From JBHICC01 sp046759385 (lineage in GTDB: Bacteria > Pseudomonadota > Gammaproteobacteria > Acidiferrobacterales > SPGG2), in assembly GCA_046759385.1 (NCBI GenBank), contig JBHICC010000060.1:1-13290 (forward strand): DNA of 13,290 bases, in the 5' to 3' direction. Shown in pieces: positions 1 through 6,313 of this stretch; position 1 is the first letter of the stretch, and each line of letters opens with the position of its first letter. The notes under the pieces were generated by a model, which made no database searches, had not been told where the DNA came from, and saw only the letters and a program-made list of their open reading frames with translations. The translations under genes and the position numbers were made by a program.

Positions 1-44
1 CGTTCCTTGCGAAGCACCTTCAATGATGAAGAGCTACGTCTACC

Positions 45-191
45 AATGTCCGCTTTTGGCCGTAAGCAGTCATTCGTGAATGTCGGCTTCCGACCCAAAG
101 TGGACATTCAGACCCCGCAATCGGCTCATCCTGGCTGAATGTCAGCTATCGCCCTAAAGCGTGTTGTTTCTGCCCATGAATGCCTTTCGGG
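45..191. repeat. Degenerate GAATGTCNGCTT intergenic repeat cluster, left end
   Basis: Several imperfect copies of a short unit lie here. AATGTCCGCTTTTGGCCG starts at 45, GAATGTCGGCTTCCG at 78 and GAATGTCAGCTATCG at 137. An inverted copy, CCCAAAGTGGACATTCA, spans 94-110. A more decayed copy, GAATGCCTTTCGGG, starts at 178. The first two forward copies are 34 bp apart, and the pair at the right end of the window has the same spacing. The sequence shows repetition in both orientations and no coding potential. From memory, similar units are scattered between genes in many proteobacteria, but I cannot confirm the family or any function. Confidence 0.55.
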
Positions 192-233
192 TGCGGTAAT
201 CGCTTCAGGAAGTTACGTAATATAACCCTTCCC

Positions 234-258
234 GGAACGGTCCTAATCCCAAAACGTA
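234..258 (+). promoter_or_regulatory. Possible ECF-sigma promoter, GGAAC-N16-CGTA
   Basis: GGAAC at 234-238 is followed after exactly 16 bases by CGTA at 255-258. This fits the GGAAC-N16/17-CGTT type used by RpoE/EcfG-like sigma factors. It lies about 100 bases upstream of an anti-sigma-like ORF, and ECF loci are commonly autoregulated, so the position is sensible. A match of this quality has a modest chance of occurring at random in 600 bases, so the call is tentative. Confidence 0.25.
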
Positions 259-356
259 AAGCGCAAACGCGTCTCGTACTCAGCAATTCCTACAGGGCGT
301 AGCATTCGCGGCTAGCTTCCTGACACCTCGCCGCCAGGGAGCAGGCGAGCGCACAA

Positions 357-521
357 ATGCAGTGCTTTATGGTCGATTATCTCGAGGATACACGCTCCAA
401 GCAGCAGCGCTGTAGATTTAACCTGCATCTTCGCCTGTGCCGGGACTGCCGGCGCTACCTCGATAGGCCTATTCATAGAGCTCGGGCTCCAAAAAAACAA
501 AGAAGGCGCCTTCTCGAATGA
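357..521 (+). CDS. Short zf-HC2 anti-sigma-factor-like protein, possibly a frameshifted remnant
   Basis: This 54-codon ORF starts at ATG 357 and ends at TGA 519-521. It encodes MQC at its start, then DYLE at residues 7-10, and then an R-x-R-F-x-x-HL stretch running into LHLRLCRDCRRYL at residues 23-35. The H-x3-C-x2-C pattern (H24, C28, C31) plus the early C3 is the zinc site of zf-HC2 anti-sigma factors. The DYLE to HL stretch keeps the usual family register. Family members normally continue for 20-40 residues after the YL. Here the frame turns basic and stops, while the overlapping frame to TGA 553-555 reads FIELG and then GAFS, resembling the expected IELG-x-x-AF tail. That suggests a frameshift. 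C3 to H24 is also about five residues shorter than usual. No sigma factor gene lies beside it. The ribosome binding site is weak (GGGAG 15 bases upstream). Zinc-finger identity is fairly secure; function is doubtful. Confidence 0.42.
   Translation: MQCFMVDYLEDTRSKQQRCRFNLHLRLCRDCRRYLDRPIHRARAPKKQRRRLLE
501..514 (-). terminator. Perfect 14-bp palindrome beside an A-run, possible minus-strand terminator or operator
   Basis: AGAAGGCGCCTTCT is its own reverse complement. On the minus strand it is followed by TTTG and a run of seven T (plus-strand 491-497). A 5-bp stem with a GCGC loop and a T-tract resembles a small intrinsic terminator for leftward transcription. No leftward gene lies nearby to need it. 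The alternative is a dimeric regulator operator about 100 bases upstream of the OGDH E1 start. Confidence 0.3.
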
Positions 522-595
522 GGAGCGCTTTCCCCGAGTGGTGGGGACATATTGAGATTGGCAACTATCACCGCTCTTGAGTGTCCGGGTTTCAA

Positions 596-600
596 GGGAG
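596..600 (+). promoter_or_regulatory. Ribosome binding site deciding the OGDH E1 start
   Basis: GGGAG lies 10 bases before ATG 611. It supports that start over the in-frame GTG at 581, which has no comparable site and would add ten residues not expected in the family. Confidence 0.55.
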
Positions 601-610
601 ACGACAGGCC

Positions 611-3600
611 ATGAACAACGGACGACCCTCTCTGGCGCCGGAGAACCTCGCTTTCCTCGAGGAGGCCTTCCTTGCATATCGCAAGGAGCCCTCGTCTGTT
701 GAACCAGATCTAAGGCGCTACTTCGATAGCCTCTGTAATCGCACCGAGAACCCGGCTAGTTCTGCACAGGCAGCCCAGATGGCAACTGCAATGGGGAAAC
801 CAGCACTGCACCCTTGCCCCAAGGGCGTCACCGAAAGCGGTGACCGGGCGGCCTTCTTGAAGCGCTCCTCCCTGTTCGTCAACATGTCCGATGAGGATCT
901 CGCCCGCGTCGCTGCGCTCACGAGTGTGGTTACCGTCGAGGAAGGCGAACCGGTGTTCCTGGAAGGCGAGTCAGGGGACAGCTTGTATATCATCACCGAC
1001 GGCTCGGTGGTCGTGCGCAGCCAGGGCAAGATCCTCGCCGAGCGCGGGGTTGGGGAAGTCGTCGGCGAGCTTGCTGTCCTCGATAGCCAACCTCGCTCTG
1101 CTGACATCATCGCCAGGACAGCGGTCACGCTGTTGCAGATCCGTAGCAAGGACTTCCAGGATCTGCTACAGCACCGCGGCGATCTAGCCGGACAACTTCT
1201 GCGCGTCCTGGCCGCGCGAGTGCGCGGCCATAGCTCCCAGCAGGAACAGGTAGATCAGCTGGTCCGCGCCTACCGCGAGCGCGGCCACATCATCGCCAAT
1301 CTCGACCCGTTGGGCAGACTTTCCCGCGCCCATCCCGCCCTGGAGCTCAAGTACTTCGGCCTCAGTGAGCAAGACCTGGGTTCTGTGTTCTCTGCTCGGC
1401 TCGGCGAGGAGCTGTCAATCTGGACCTTGCGCAAAATCCGGGAAAGCCTCCAGAACACATACTGCCGCAACATTGGCGTCCAGTACATGCACATCGACGA
1501 CCTCGAGATCCAGAACTGGCTGCGCGTGCGCATGGAGGAGACCGAGAACCGGCGGCCGCTCTCGCGCGCGGAGCAGAAGCGCATTCTGACCAAGCTCACC
1601 GACGCGGAACTGTTCGAGTCGTTTCTGCACCGTAAGTTCGTCGGCGCCAAGCGCTTCTCGCTGGAAGGTGCTGAGAGCCTCATCCCGCTGCTCGACCACG
1701 CGATTGAGGCGGCGGGGAGCCATGGCATCCAAGAAGTGGTGATTGGGATGGCCCACCGCGGGCGCCTAAATGTCCTGGCCAATATCCTCAACAAGCCGGC
1801 CAGTCGGATCTTCCGCGAGTTCGAAGACGTCGATCTGGAGACCAAGCTGGGCCGCGGGGATGTCAAATATCACCTCGGCCATTCGAGCGACCGTATCACG
1901 GCGTGCGGGCGCAAGGTTCACTTGTCCCTCAGCTTCAACCCCAGCCATCTCGAGTGCATCGGTCCAGTGCTCATCGGCAGAACCCGCGCCAAGCAAAACC
2001 GGGGTAAGGATCCCGATGGCTCGCGGGCCATGGCCATCCTCATCCACGGCGATGCAGCCTTTGCCGGACAGGGTGTGGTGCAGGAGATCCTCAACATGAG
2101 CGAACTCCCCGGCTACCGCACCGGTGGCACGGTCCACATCATCCTCAACAACCAGATCGGCTTCACCACGCTGCCCGAGCAGGGCCGCTCTGTTCAGTAT
2201 GCGACCGACGTGGCTCGCATGCTGCAGATCCCGATCTTCCACGTCAATGGAGAGCAGCCTGAGGCCGTGCACCAGGTGATCCATCTGGCCATGGAGTTCC
2301 GGTCTCGGTTCAAAAAGGACATCGTGATCGACATGTACTGCTACCGCCGCTACGGGCACAACGAAGGCGACGATCCCTCGTTCACCCAGCCCTTGCTCTA
2401 CCAGGCCATCGGTAAGCAGGTCTCCGTGCGCACCGCGTATGTGGAAAACCTGCTCAAGCTCGGCGGCATCACTCGGGAGGAGGCAGACGAGATCGCGGAG
2501 CGCTCGCAAAGGAGGCTGGAGGCCAATCTGGCCGACGCGCGGCGTGCGGACTACGAGTATCGAGAGGAGCCGGCGGGGCGTGGGATTTGGCGCCCCTACC
2601 TGGGGGCGCCGGCACTGCAGGATACTGGCGTCCCAGTGAAACGGCTGCGCAACCTGCTGCTGTCACTCACGCGGCTGCCAGAGGGTTTTCACCCCCACCC
2701 TAGGATCCTCCCATTCTTCAAGGCGCGGGAAGCGATGGCGCTGGAAAAGCGCCCTTTGGAGTGGGGTGCCGCCGAGGCCCTCGCGTTCGCCTCTCTAGTG
2801 AACGACGGGTTTCTCGTGCGCCTAAGCGGCCAGGACTCAGAGCGCGGCACCTTCGGCCACCGACACGCAGTAAGTCATGACGTCGAAACGGGTGAGCGGT
2901 ACACCCCGCTCCAGCACGTCTCTGAGAAGCAAGCTCCCTTTGAAGTCTATAACAGCCCGCTGTCCGAGGTCGGCGTGCTCGGCTTCGAGTACGGGTACAG
3001 CCTCGATTACCCGGATGCTTTGGTTGTCTGGGAGGCGCAGTTCGGCGACTTCTGCAATATGGCGCAGGTCGTCGTCGATCAGTTCATCGTCAGCTCGGAG
3101 AACAAGTGGAACCGGCTCTCCGGCCTGTGTCTCTTTTTGCCGCACGGCTTCGACGGGCAGGGGCCGGAGCACTCAAGTGCGCGCCTGGAGCGTTTTTTGA
3201 CCTTGGCAGCCGAGGAGAACATACGCGTCGTCAACCTGACCACGCCCGCACAGCTCTTCCATGCGCTGCGCCGGCAGGTTCTGGAGTCGGTCCGTAAACC
3301 GCTGGTGGTGATGTCGCCGAAGGCACTGCTGCGCCACCGCGACGCCATCTCAACCCTCGAGGAGCTTGCAACCGGGAGGTTCCAGCCTCTGATCCCCGAC
3401 CCGATGATCACCGAGACTTCCCGCGTGCGACGTGTCGTGCTTTGCGCTGGTAAGCTCTACTACGAGCTAGCCGCCGAGCGGAGTGCACGCGGTATTGGCG
3501 ACATCGCCCTCATCCGCCTTGAGCAGTACTATCCCTTCCCCGAGGCGCTCCTGCTCGAGACCCTGGACACGTACTCGCGGCAGGCGGAGCTGTACTGGGT

Positions 3601-3799
3601 GCAGGAGGAGCCGCGGAATATGGGTGCGTGGCCGTTCTTGCAAGCCCGCGTCGTTCCCCACCTCAAAGCTGCCGACCGCCACTTTAGCACCTGCATCGCC
3701 CGCGAGGAGTCGGCCAGTCCGGCGAGCGGCTCGCACCCCGCCCACAAAGTGGAGCAGCAGGCCATCATTAACCAGGCGCTCACCATCGCTCGATCTTGA
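611..3799 (+). CDS. sucA: 2-oxoglutarate dehydrogenase E1 with inserted cyclic-nucleotide-binding domain
   Basis: This is the ThDP-dependent E1 of the 2-oxoglutarate dehydrogenase complex. It decarboxylates 2-oxoglutarate and passes the succinyl group to lipoyl-E2 in the TCA cycle. Numbered from ATG 611 (1062 aa), residues 6-45 match the E1o N-terminal docking segment (LAFLEEAFLAYR, RRYFDSL). Residues about 80-206 form a complete cNMP-binding beta-roll plus C-helix. Its phosphate-binding cassette reads GELAVLDSQPRSA, with G152, E153, R162 and S163 in the canonical places. The catalytic part resumes at AYRERGHIIANLDPLG. It includes AHRGRLNVL (H382), KYHLG, FNPSHLE, the ThDP motif HGDAAFAGQG to NNQIGFTT (D481, N514), then RLSGQDSERGTFGHRHAV and EAQFGDFCN. 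The C-terminus is complete. E. coli SucA is 933 aa, so the excess is about one cNMP domain. No sucB or lpd follows. E1 identity is very sure; ligand binding is inferred. Confidence 0.95.
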   Translation: MNNGRPSLAPENLAFLEEAFLAYRKEPSSVEPDLRRYFDSLCNRTENPASSAQAAQMATAMGKPALHPCPKGVTESGDRAAFLKRSSLFVNMSDEDLARVAALTSVVTVEEGEPVFLEGESGDSLYIITDGSVVVRSQGKILAERGVGEVVGELAVLDSQPRSADIIARTAVTLLQIRSKDFQDLLQHRGDLAGQLLRVLAARVRGHSSQQEQVDQLVRAYRERGHIIANLDPLGRLSRAHPALELKYFGLSEQDLGSVFSARLGEELSIWTLRKIRESLQNTYCRNIGVQYMHIDDLEIQNWLRVRMEETENRRPLSRAEQKRILTKLTDAELFESFLHRKFVGAKRFSLEGAESLIPLLDHAIEAAGSHGIQEVVIGMAHRGRLNVLANILNKPASRIFREFEDVDLETKLGRGDVKYHLGHSSDRITACGRKVHLSLSFNPSHLECIGPVLIGRTRAKQNRGKDPDGSRAMAILIHGDAAFAGQGVVQEILNMSELPGYRTGGTVHIILNNQIGFTTLPEQGRSVQYATDVARMLQIPIFHVNGEQPEAVHQVIHLAMEFRSRFKKDIVIDMYCYRRYGHNEGDDPSFTQPLLYQAIGKQVSVRTAYVENLLKLGGITREEADEIAERSQRRLEANLADARRADYEYREEPAGRGIWRPYLGAPALQDTGVPVKRLRNLLLSLTRLPEGFHPHPRILPFFKAREAMALEKRPLEWGAAEALAFASLVNDGFLVRLSGQDSERGTFGHRHAVSHDVETGERYTPLQHVSEKQAPFEVYNSPLSEVGVLGFEYGYSLDYPDALVVWEAQFGDFCNMAQVVVDQFIVSSENKWNRLSGLCLFLPHGFDGQGPEHSSARLERFLTLAAEENIRVVNLTTPAQLFHALRRQVLESVRKPLVVMSPKALLRHRDAISTLEELATGRFQPLIPDPMITETSRVRRVVLCAGKLYYELAAERSARGIGDIALIRLEQYYPFPEALLLETLDTYSRQAELYWVQEEPRNMGAWPFLQARVVPHLKAADRHFSTCIAREESASPASGSHPAHKVEQQAIINQALTIARS

Positions 3800-4269
3800 A
3801 TGCTTGACCCTAAGCTCATTGGCGACGCTGCTCTCGTGCTCGACCAGATCTATCAAGCTGGGAGAAACGACCAATGTAAGATATGTTTTGAAATGCGGCA
3901 AGCGATGCAAGTGGTTGATTTCACTTAATGCGCCCATCTAGCTGCTCTGACTTCGAACCAGGTTGTCTATCCGACCATCACCCTGGACACAACCTCCAAT
4001 ACCGGGATAGGCACGCATTCCCTTGGGGACGCCAGTTTTTTCAAACACTTGCTAATAGCGCCCTCCGATTTAGGTAACATTTAGGTAAACCGCGCCACTA
4101 ATCTCTCACCATAGAGCCGTTCGGTGAGCCATCCGGTCCTAACGGTGCGGTCCCGCCTACAGAAACGAAAGGCCCGACGCGTACTGCTCGAGAGAATCCG
4201 ACAACCGACTCATATGGGCTGCCGCTCGAAACAAGTTCTCTTTTCATTTATGAACACTCCCTCTCTTAG
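3800..4269. other. Convergent intergenic gap without a confident gene
   Basis: This stretch separates the rightward OGDH E1 from the leftward aldolase. Two tiny ORFs follow E1 head to tail. One has 42 codons (3800-3928), its ATG abutting the E1 stop as TGA-ATG. The other has 49 codons (3928-4077), overlapping the first as TAATG. Neither has a ribosome binding site or a recognisable family, so I do not call them as genes. A tandem ATTTAGGTAA pair lies at 4068-4088. An AGGTTGT/ACAACCT inverted pair at 3960-3995 is too open (22-base loop, no T-run) to call a terminator. From 4090 to 4269 I see nothing. Confidence 0.5.
4068..4088. repeat. Tandem ATTTAGGTAA direct repeat, 11-bp period
   Basis: Two perfect copies of ATTTAGGTAA start at 4068 and 4079, one base apart and one helical turn in phase. 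This is the geometry of many response-regulator half-sites. Both flanking genes end here rather than start, so no obvious target promoter is adjacent. It may be chance in an AT-richer gap. Confidence 0.4.
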
Positions 4270-4902
4270 TTAGCTAGGAAACGTCCGTTCGAGATCCGCC
4301 ACTTGCTCCGGGGTCAATAAGCGGATCGCCTGCCCACGAAGCAGCAGAAAGAGCTTAGCGGTCTCTTCTAACTCCTCCATCGCATAAATTGCATTCGCAA
4401 GCGAACTGCCGGCGACAACAGGCCCGTGGTTTGCAAGCAGAACGGCGTGATGTTTGGCCGCCACTTTGCCCACGGCATCTGCGAGGGTTCGGTCGCCAGG
4501 TCGATAATAGGGAACCAGTGGCAGCTTACCCACGCGCATAACATAGTAGGCCGTGATAGGTGGTAAGACATTTTCAGTGTCGATATCCGCAAGGCATGAC
4601 ACCACGACACTGTGTGTCGAATGCAAATGCACTACGGCCTTACAATTGGAACGCCGTTCGTACATTGCGCGGTGCAAAAAAGACTCCTTAGTCGGTGCAT
4701 CACCCGATAGAATATTTCCCTGTCCGTCCAACTTCGAAAGCCGAGCGGGATCGAGTATGCCGAGGCATGAGTTCGTCGGTGTCATCAACCAGCCATCGTC
4801 CAACCGCACGCTTATATTTCCCGAGTTCCCAGGAGTCAGGCCTCGGTCATAAAGTGATTTGGCGAATAGACAGATGTCCTCGCGAAACTTAGCTTCACTC
4901 AT
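4270..4902 (-). CDS. Class II aldolase/adducin family protein, OtnC-like (3-oxo-tetronate 4-phosphate decarboxylase type)
   Basis: The 210-residue product matches the class II aldolase fold at the usual length. GLTPGNSGNISVR (residues 21-33) is the substrate phosphate-binding loop. The TKE at 71-73 supplies the catalytic glutamate (E73). HLH at 92-94 and ANHG at 158-160 supply the zinc ligands H92, H94 and H159. The pattern PTN, LGILDPARLS, GDAPTKE and PYYRPGD is that of OtnC/YgbL, which decarboxylates 3-oxo-tetronate 4-phosphate in acid-sugar catabolism. Fuculose-phosphate aldolase is the main alternative. Its ATG overlaps the stop of the upstream transporter gene (ATGA), so the two are probably translationally coupled. 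The partner kinase OtnK, isomerase OtnI and dehydrogenase OtnD are absent from the window, so the substrate may differ. Fold and metal site are certain; exact reaction is inferred. Confidence 0.88.
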   Translation of the reverse strand: MSEAKFREDICLFAKSLYDRGLTPGNSGNISVRLDDGWLMTPTNSCLGILDPARLSKLDGQGNILSGDAPTKESFLHRAMYERRSNCKAVVHLHSTHSVVVSCLADIDTENVLPPITAYYVMRVGKLPLVPYYRPGDRTLADAVGKVAAKHHAVLLANHGPVVAGSSLANAIYAMEELEETAKLFLLLRGQAIRLLTPEQVADLERTFPS

Positions 4903-6140
4903 TGTGGCTCAACGCTTGTTGCAGATGGTTCAGGCTGGGGTAGTAAGTACACCAGCACGTTTGCCACTACCATCGTCGCAGCGAGGAAATAGAACACGGC
5001 CGTCAAACCCCAGATATCTGCGATTACACCACCGACGATAGGGACAATCGCTGACAGCCCGTTTTGCATCCCGAACATAAGACTGGTCGCGCTGCCGCTC
5101 AGATGCGCCGGCGTCAAATCCATGAGCCAACTGTGAACGACGGGACGTACCGCGAACATTGCGAAGCCAAGTACTGATACAGCTGTGATGAATACAAGGT
5201 CATTACGTGTCATCGTGAGGCCGACGATAACCACTGTTGTCACAGTTAGTCCTGAAAGCACCACTGGCCTGCGGCCAACACGGTCTGACCACGCGCCGGC
5301 GATTGGGGAGGCGATTAGCCCACTTAGTTGCATTGCCATTAGAGTCACACCCATCCAAATAGGACTGACCCTCAGTTCGTTCGCAAGGTAAAGTGGAAGG
5401 AACATGAGTAGGCCGTTTTGCGCCATAATTCGAAATCCCGCCATGAGACACAGGCTGAGGACACCTTTATCGCGCACTATCTCCTTAAGCTCTGCGAAAT
5501 ACGCGCCGAAGCCCGCGTGCTGATGTGTCCGCGACCGGCGGGCACTGTCCTTCGATAACAACGTGATCCCAATCAAAGCGGCGATGGAAAGCACCGGCAA
5601 CGCGTTGACCGCCGCTGTACCTTGCCACGACATCACCGCGAGCAGTGTACCCGCCGCGAGTGGCGCCAACGTGTCTCCCAGGTTGGCGCCGAGGGCATGA
5701 ATCGAGAGCGCATAGCCGCGGTTCTTCGGGTACCATTCTGAAAGGAACGAGATTGCCGGCGGATGCCAAAGGTTATTGGAAGCGCCGATCAGCGCGACCA
5801 GTACACACAGGACTACAAACCGCTCCGTTATCCCGAAAGCAAGCAGCGCACCGCCGCCGATCAGTAGCGACGCAACCTGGAACAGGACTCGCCTTCCGGT
5901 AATGTCGACGGCCACGCCGCTGCCGAAATTGGCCGTGGTCGAGCTAACGTGAAACAGCGCCACGAGGGTGCCTGCTTGTGCGTAGGACAGGCCAAGATCG
6001 CGGGTAATGAAAGGCAAAAGCAGGTAGAAGGTTGCAGCGATCCAGTGGGTCCCGCCATGGCCCAACCCGACTACAAATGCTGGCCGTTGATCCTTCCAGT
6101 GCACGCCGGTCAGGCGGGTGATGGTGGAAAACAAAAGCAC
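4899..6140 (-). CDS. MFS transporter
   Basis: A 12-helix major facilitator is predicted. The sequence alternates long hydrophobic stretches with short loops. The motif A loop GVAVDITGRR lies about residues 75-84 and its repeat GAWSDRVGRR about 282-291, separated by a hydrophilic middle loop (SKDSARRSRTHQH). The FYLLLPFITRDLGLSYAQAG and NLWHPPAISFLSEWYP stretches recall the fosmidomycin-resistance-like and acid-exporter branches, but substrate and direction cannot be read from sequence. I chose the GTG at 6140 (413 aa), which has GGGAG four bases upstream. The frame stays open to an ATG at 6260, but that adds 40 polar residues and intrudes on the divergent promoter region. Its stop overlaps the aldolase start, so it most likely imports a substrate or precursor for that enzyme and the divergent CoA-transferase genes. 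Confidence 0.88.
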   Translation of the reverse strand: MLLFSTITRLTGVHWKDQRPAFVVGLGHGGTHWIAATFYLLLPFITRDLGLSYAQAGTLVALFHVSSTTANFGSGVAVDITGRRVLFQVASLLIGGGALLAFGITERFVVLCVLVALIGASNNLWHPPAISFLSEWYPKNRGYALSIHALGANLGDTLAPLAAGTLLAVMSWQGTAAVNALPVLSIAALIGITLLSKDSARRSRTHQHAGFGAYFAELKEIVRDKGVLSLCLMAGFRIMAQNGLLMFLPLYLANELRVSPIWMGVTLMAMQLSGLIASPIAGAWSDRVGRRPVVLSGLTVTTVVIVGLTMTRNDLVFITAVSVLGFAMFAVRPVVHSWLMDLTPAHLSGSATSLMFGMQNGLSAIVPIVGGVIADIWGLTAVFYFLAATMVVANVLVYLLPQPEPSATSVEPQ

Positions 6141-6313
6141 TAGGCTCCCGGAGAAAAAACGTGACTTTACCCGTGGGGATTGCCTTTCACAAGGAATACA
6201 CCGCACACGCTCGCTGTTGGAACGGTTTACGTTGGGATCGTGAAAGCGCAATAATGGCATTCCCGTCCAATGCTGACCAATTCCTAATAAACCCTGTAGG
6301 AGCGATGGAACCT
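6141..6313. promoter_or_regulatory. Divergent promoter region between MFS and CoA-transferase genes
   Basis: About 170 bases separate the two divergent starts, enough for back-to-back promoters. On the plus strand TTTACG (6226-6231) and CAATAA (6249-6254) are 17 bases apart and make a weak sigma-70-like pair about 50 bases before the CoA-transferase start. AGGAG at 6298-6302 is its ribosome binding site. GGGAG on the minus strand (6145-6149) serves the MFS gene. No regulator gene is adjacent and I see no clear operator palindrome. Confidence 0.35.

Larger units (their letters stand above)
1..610. other. Leader region upstream of the OGDH E1 gene
   Basis: No full-length gene is present. The left 190 bases carry GAATGTC-type repeats. 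A possible ECF-type promoter lies at 234-258, a zf-HC2 anti-sigma-like micro-ORF at 357-521, and a perfect palindrome at 501-514. The 55 bases before the E1 start carry its ribosome binding site at 596-600. The region looks like old intergenic sequence holding remnants of an ECF sigma/anti-sigma module rather than a compact promoter. Confidence 0.6.

Noticed and set aside
1..191. CRISPR-like array from the regularly spaced GAATGTC units
   Set aside because: The units are degenerate, occur in both orientations, have uneven spacing beyond the first pair, and no cas genes are present.
581..610. GTG 581 as start of the OGDH E1
   Set aside because: ATG 611 has a well-placed GGGAG and gives the normal family N-terminus; the ten extra residues have no support.
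312..677. Minus-strand frame of 121 codons over the leader and E1 start
   Set aside because: It crosses the E1 start, shows no family motif, and lies opposite the zf-HC2-like ORF, which has clear residue patterns.
1766..2509. Long minus-strand open frame of 247 codons inside the OGDH E1 gene
   Set aside because: It is antisense to strongly conserved E1 catalytic sequence, has no recognisable domain, and is the kind of frame expected opposite GC-rich coding DNA.
3960..3995. AGGTTGT/ACAACCT inverted repeat as E1 terminator
   Set aside because: The 22-base loop, the lack of a T-run and the distance of over 150 bases from the stop make termination unlikely.
6141..6260. ATG 6260 as start of the MFS transporter
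   Set aside because: It adds 40 polar residues with no membrane character and consumes the divergent promoter region. GTG 6140 has GGGAG nearby and gives a normal length.
6161..6313. Upstream starts (6161, 6254, 6305) for the CoA-transferase
   Set aside because: Residues before MMDVSLPLSRF do not look like the family. The AGGAG at 6298-6302 is too close to 6305 and fits 6314 better, though 6305 or 6317 cannot be excluded.
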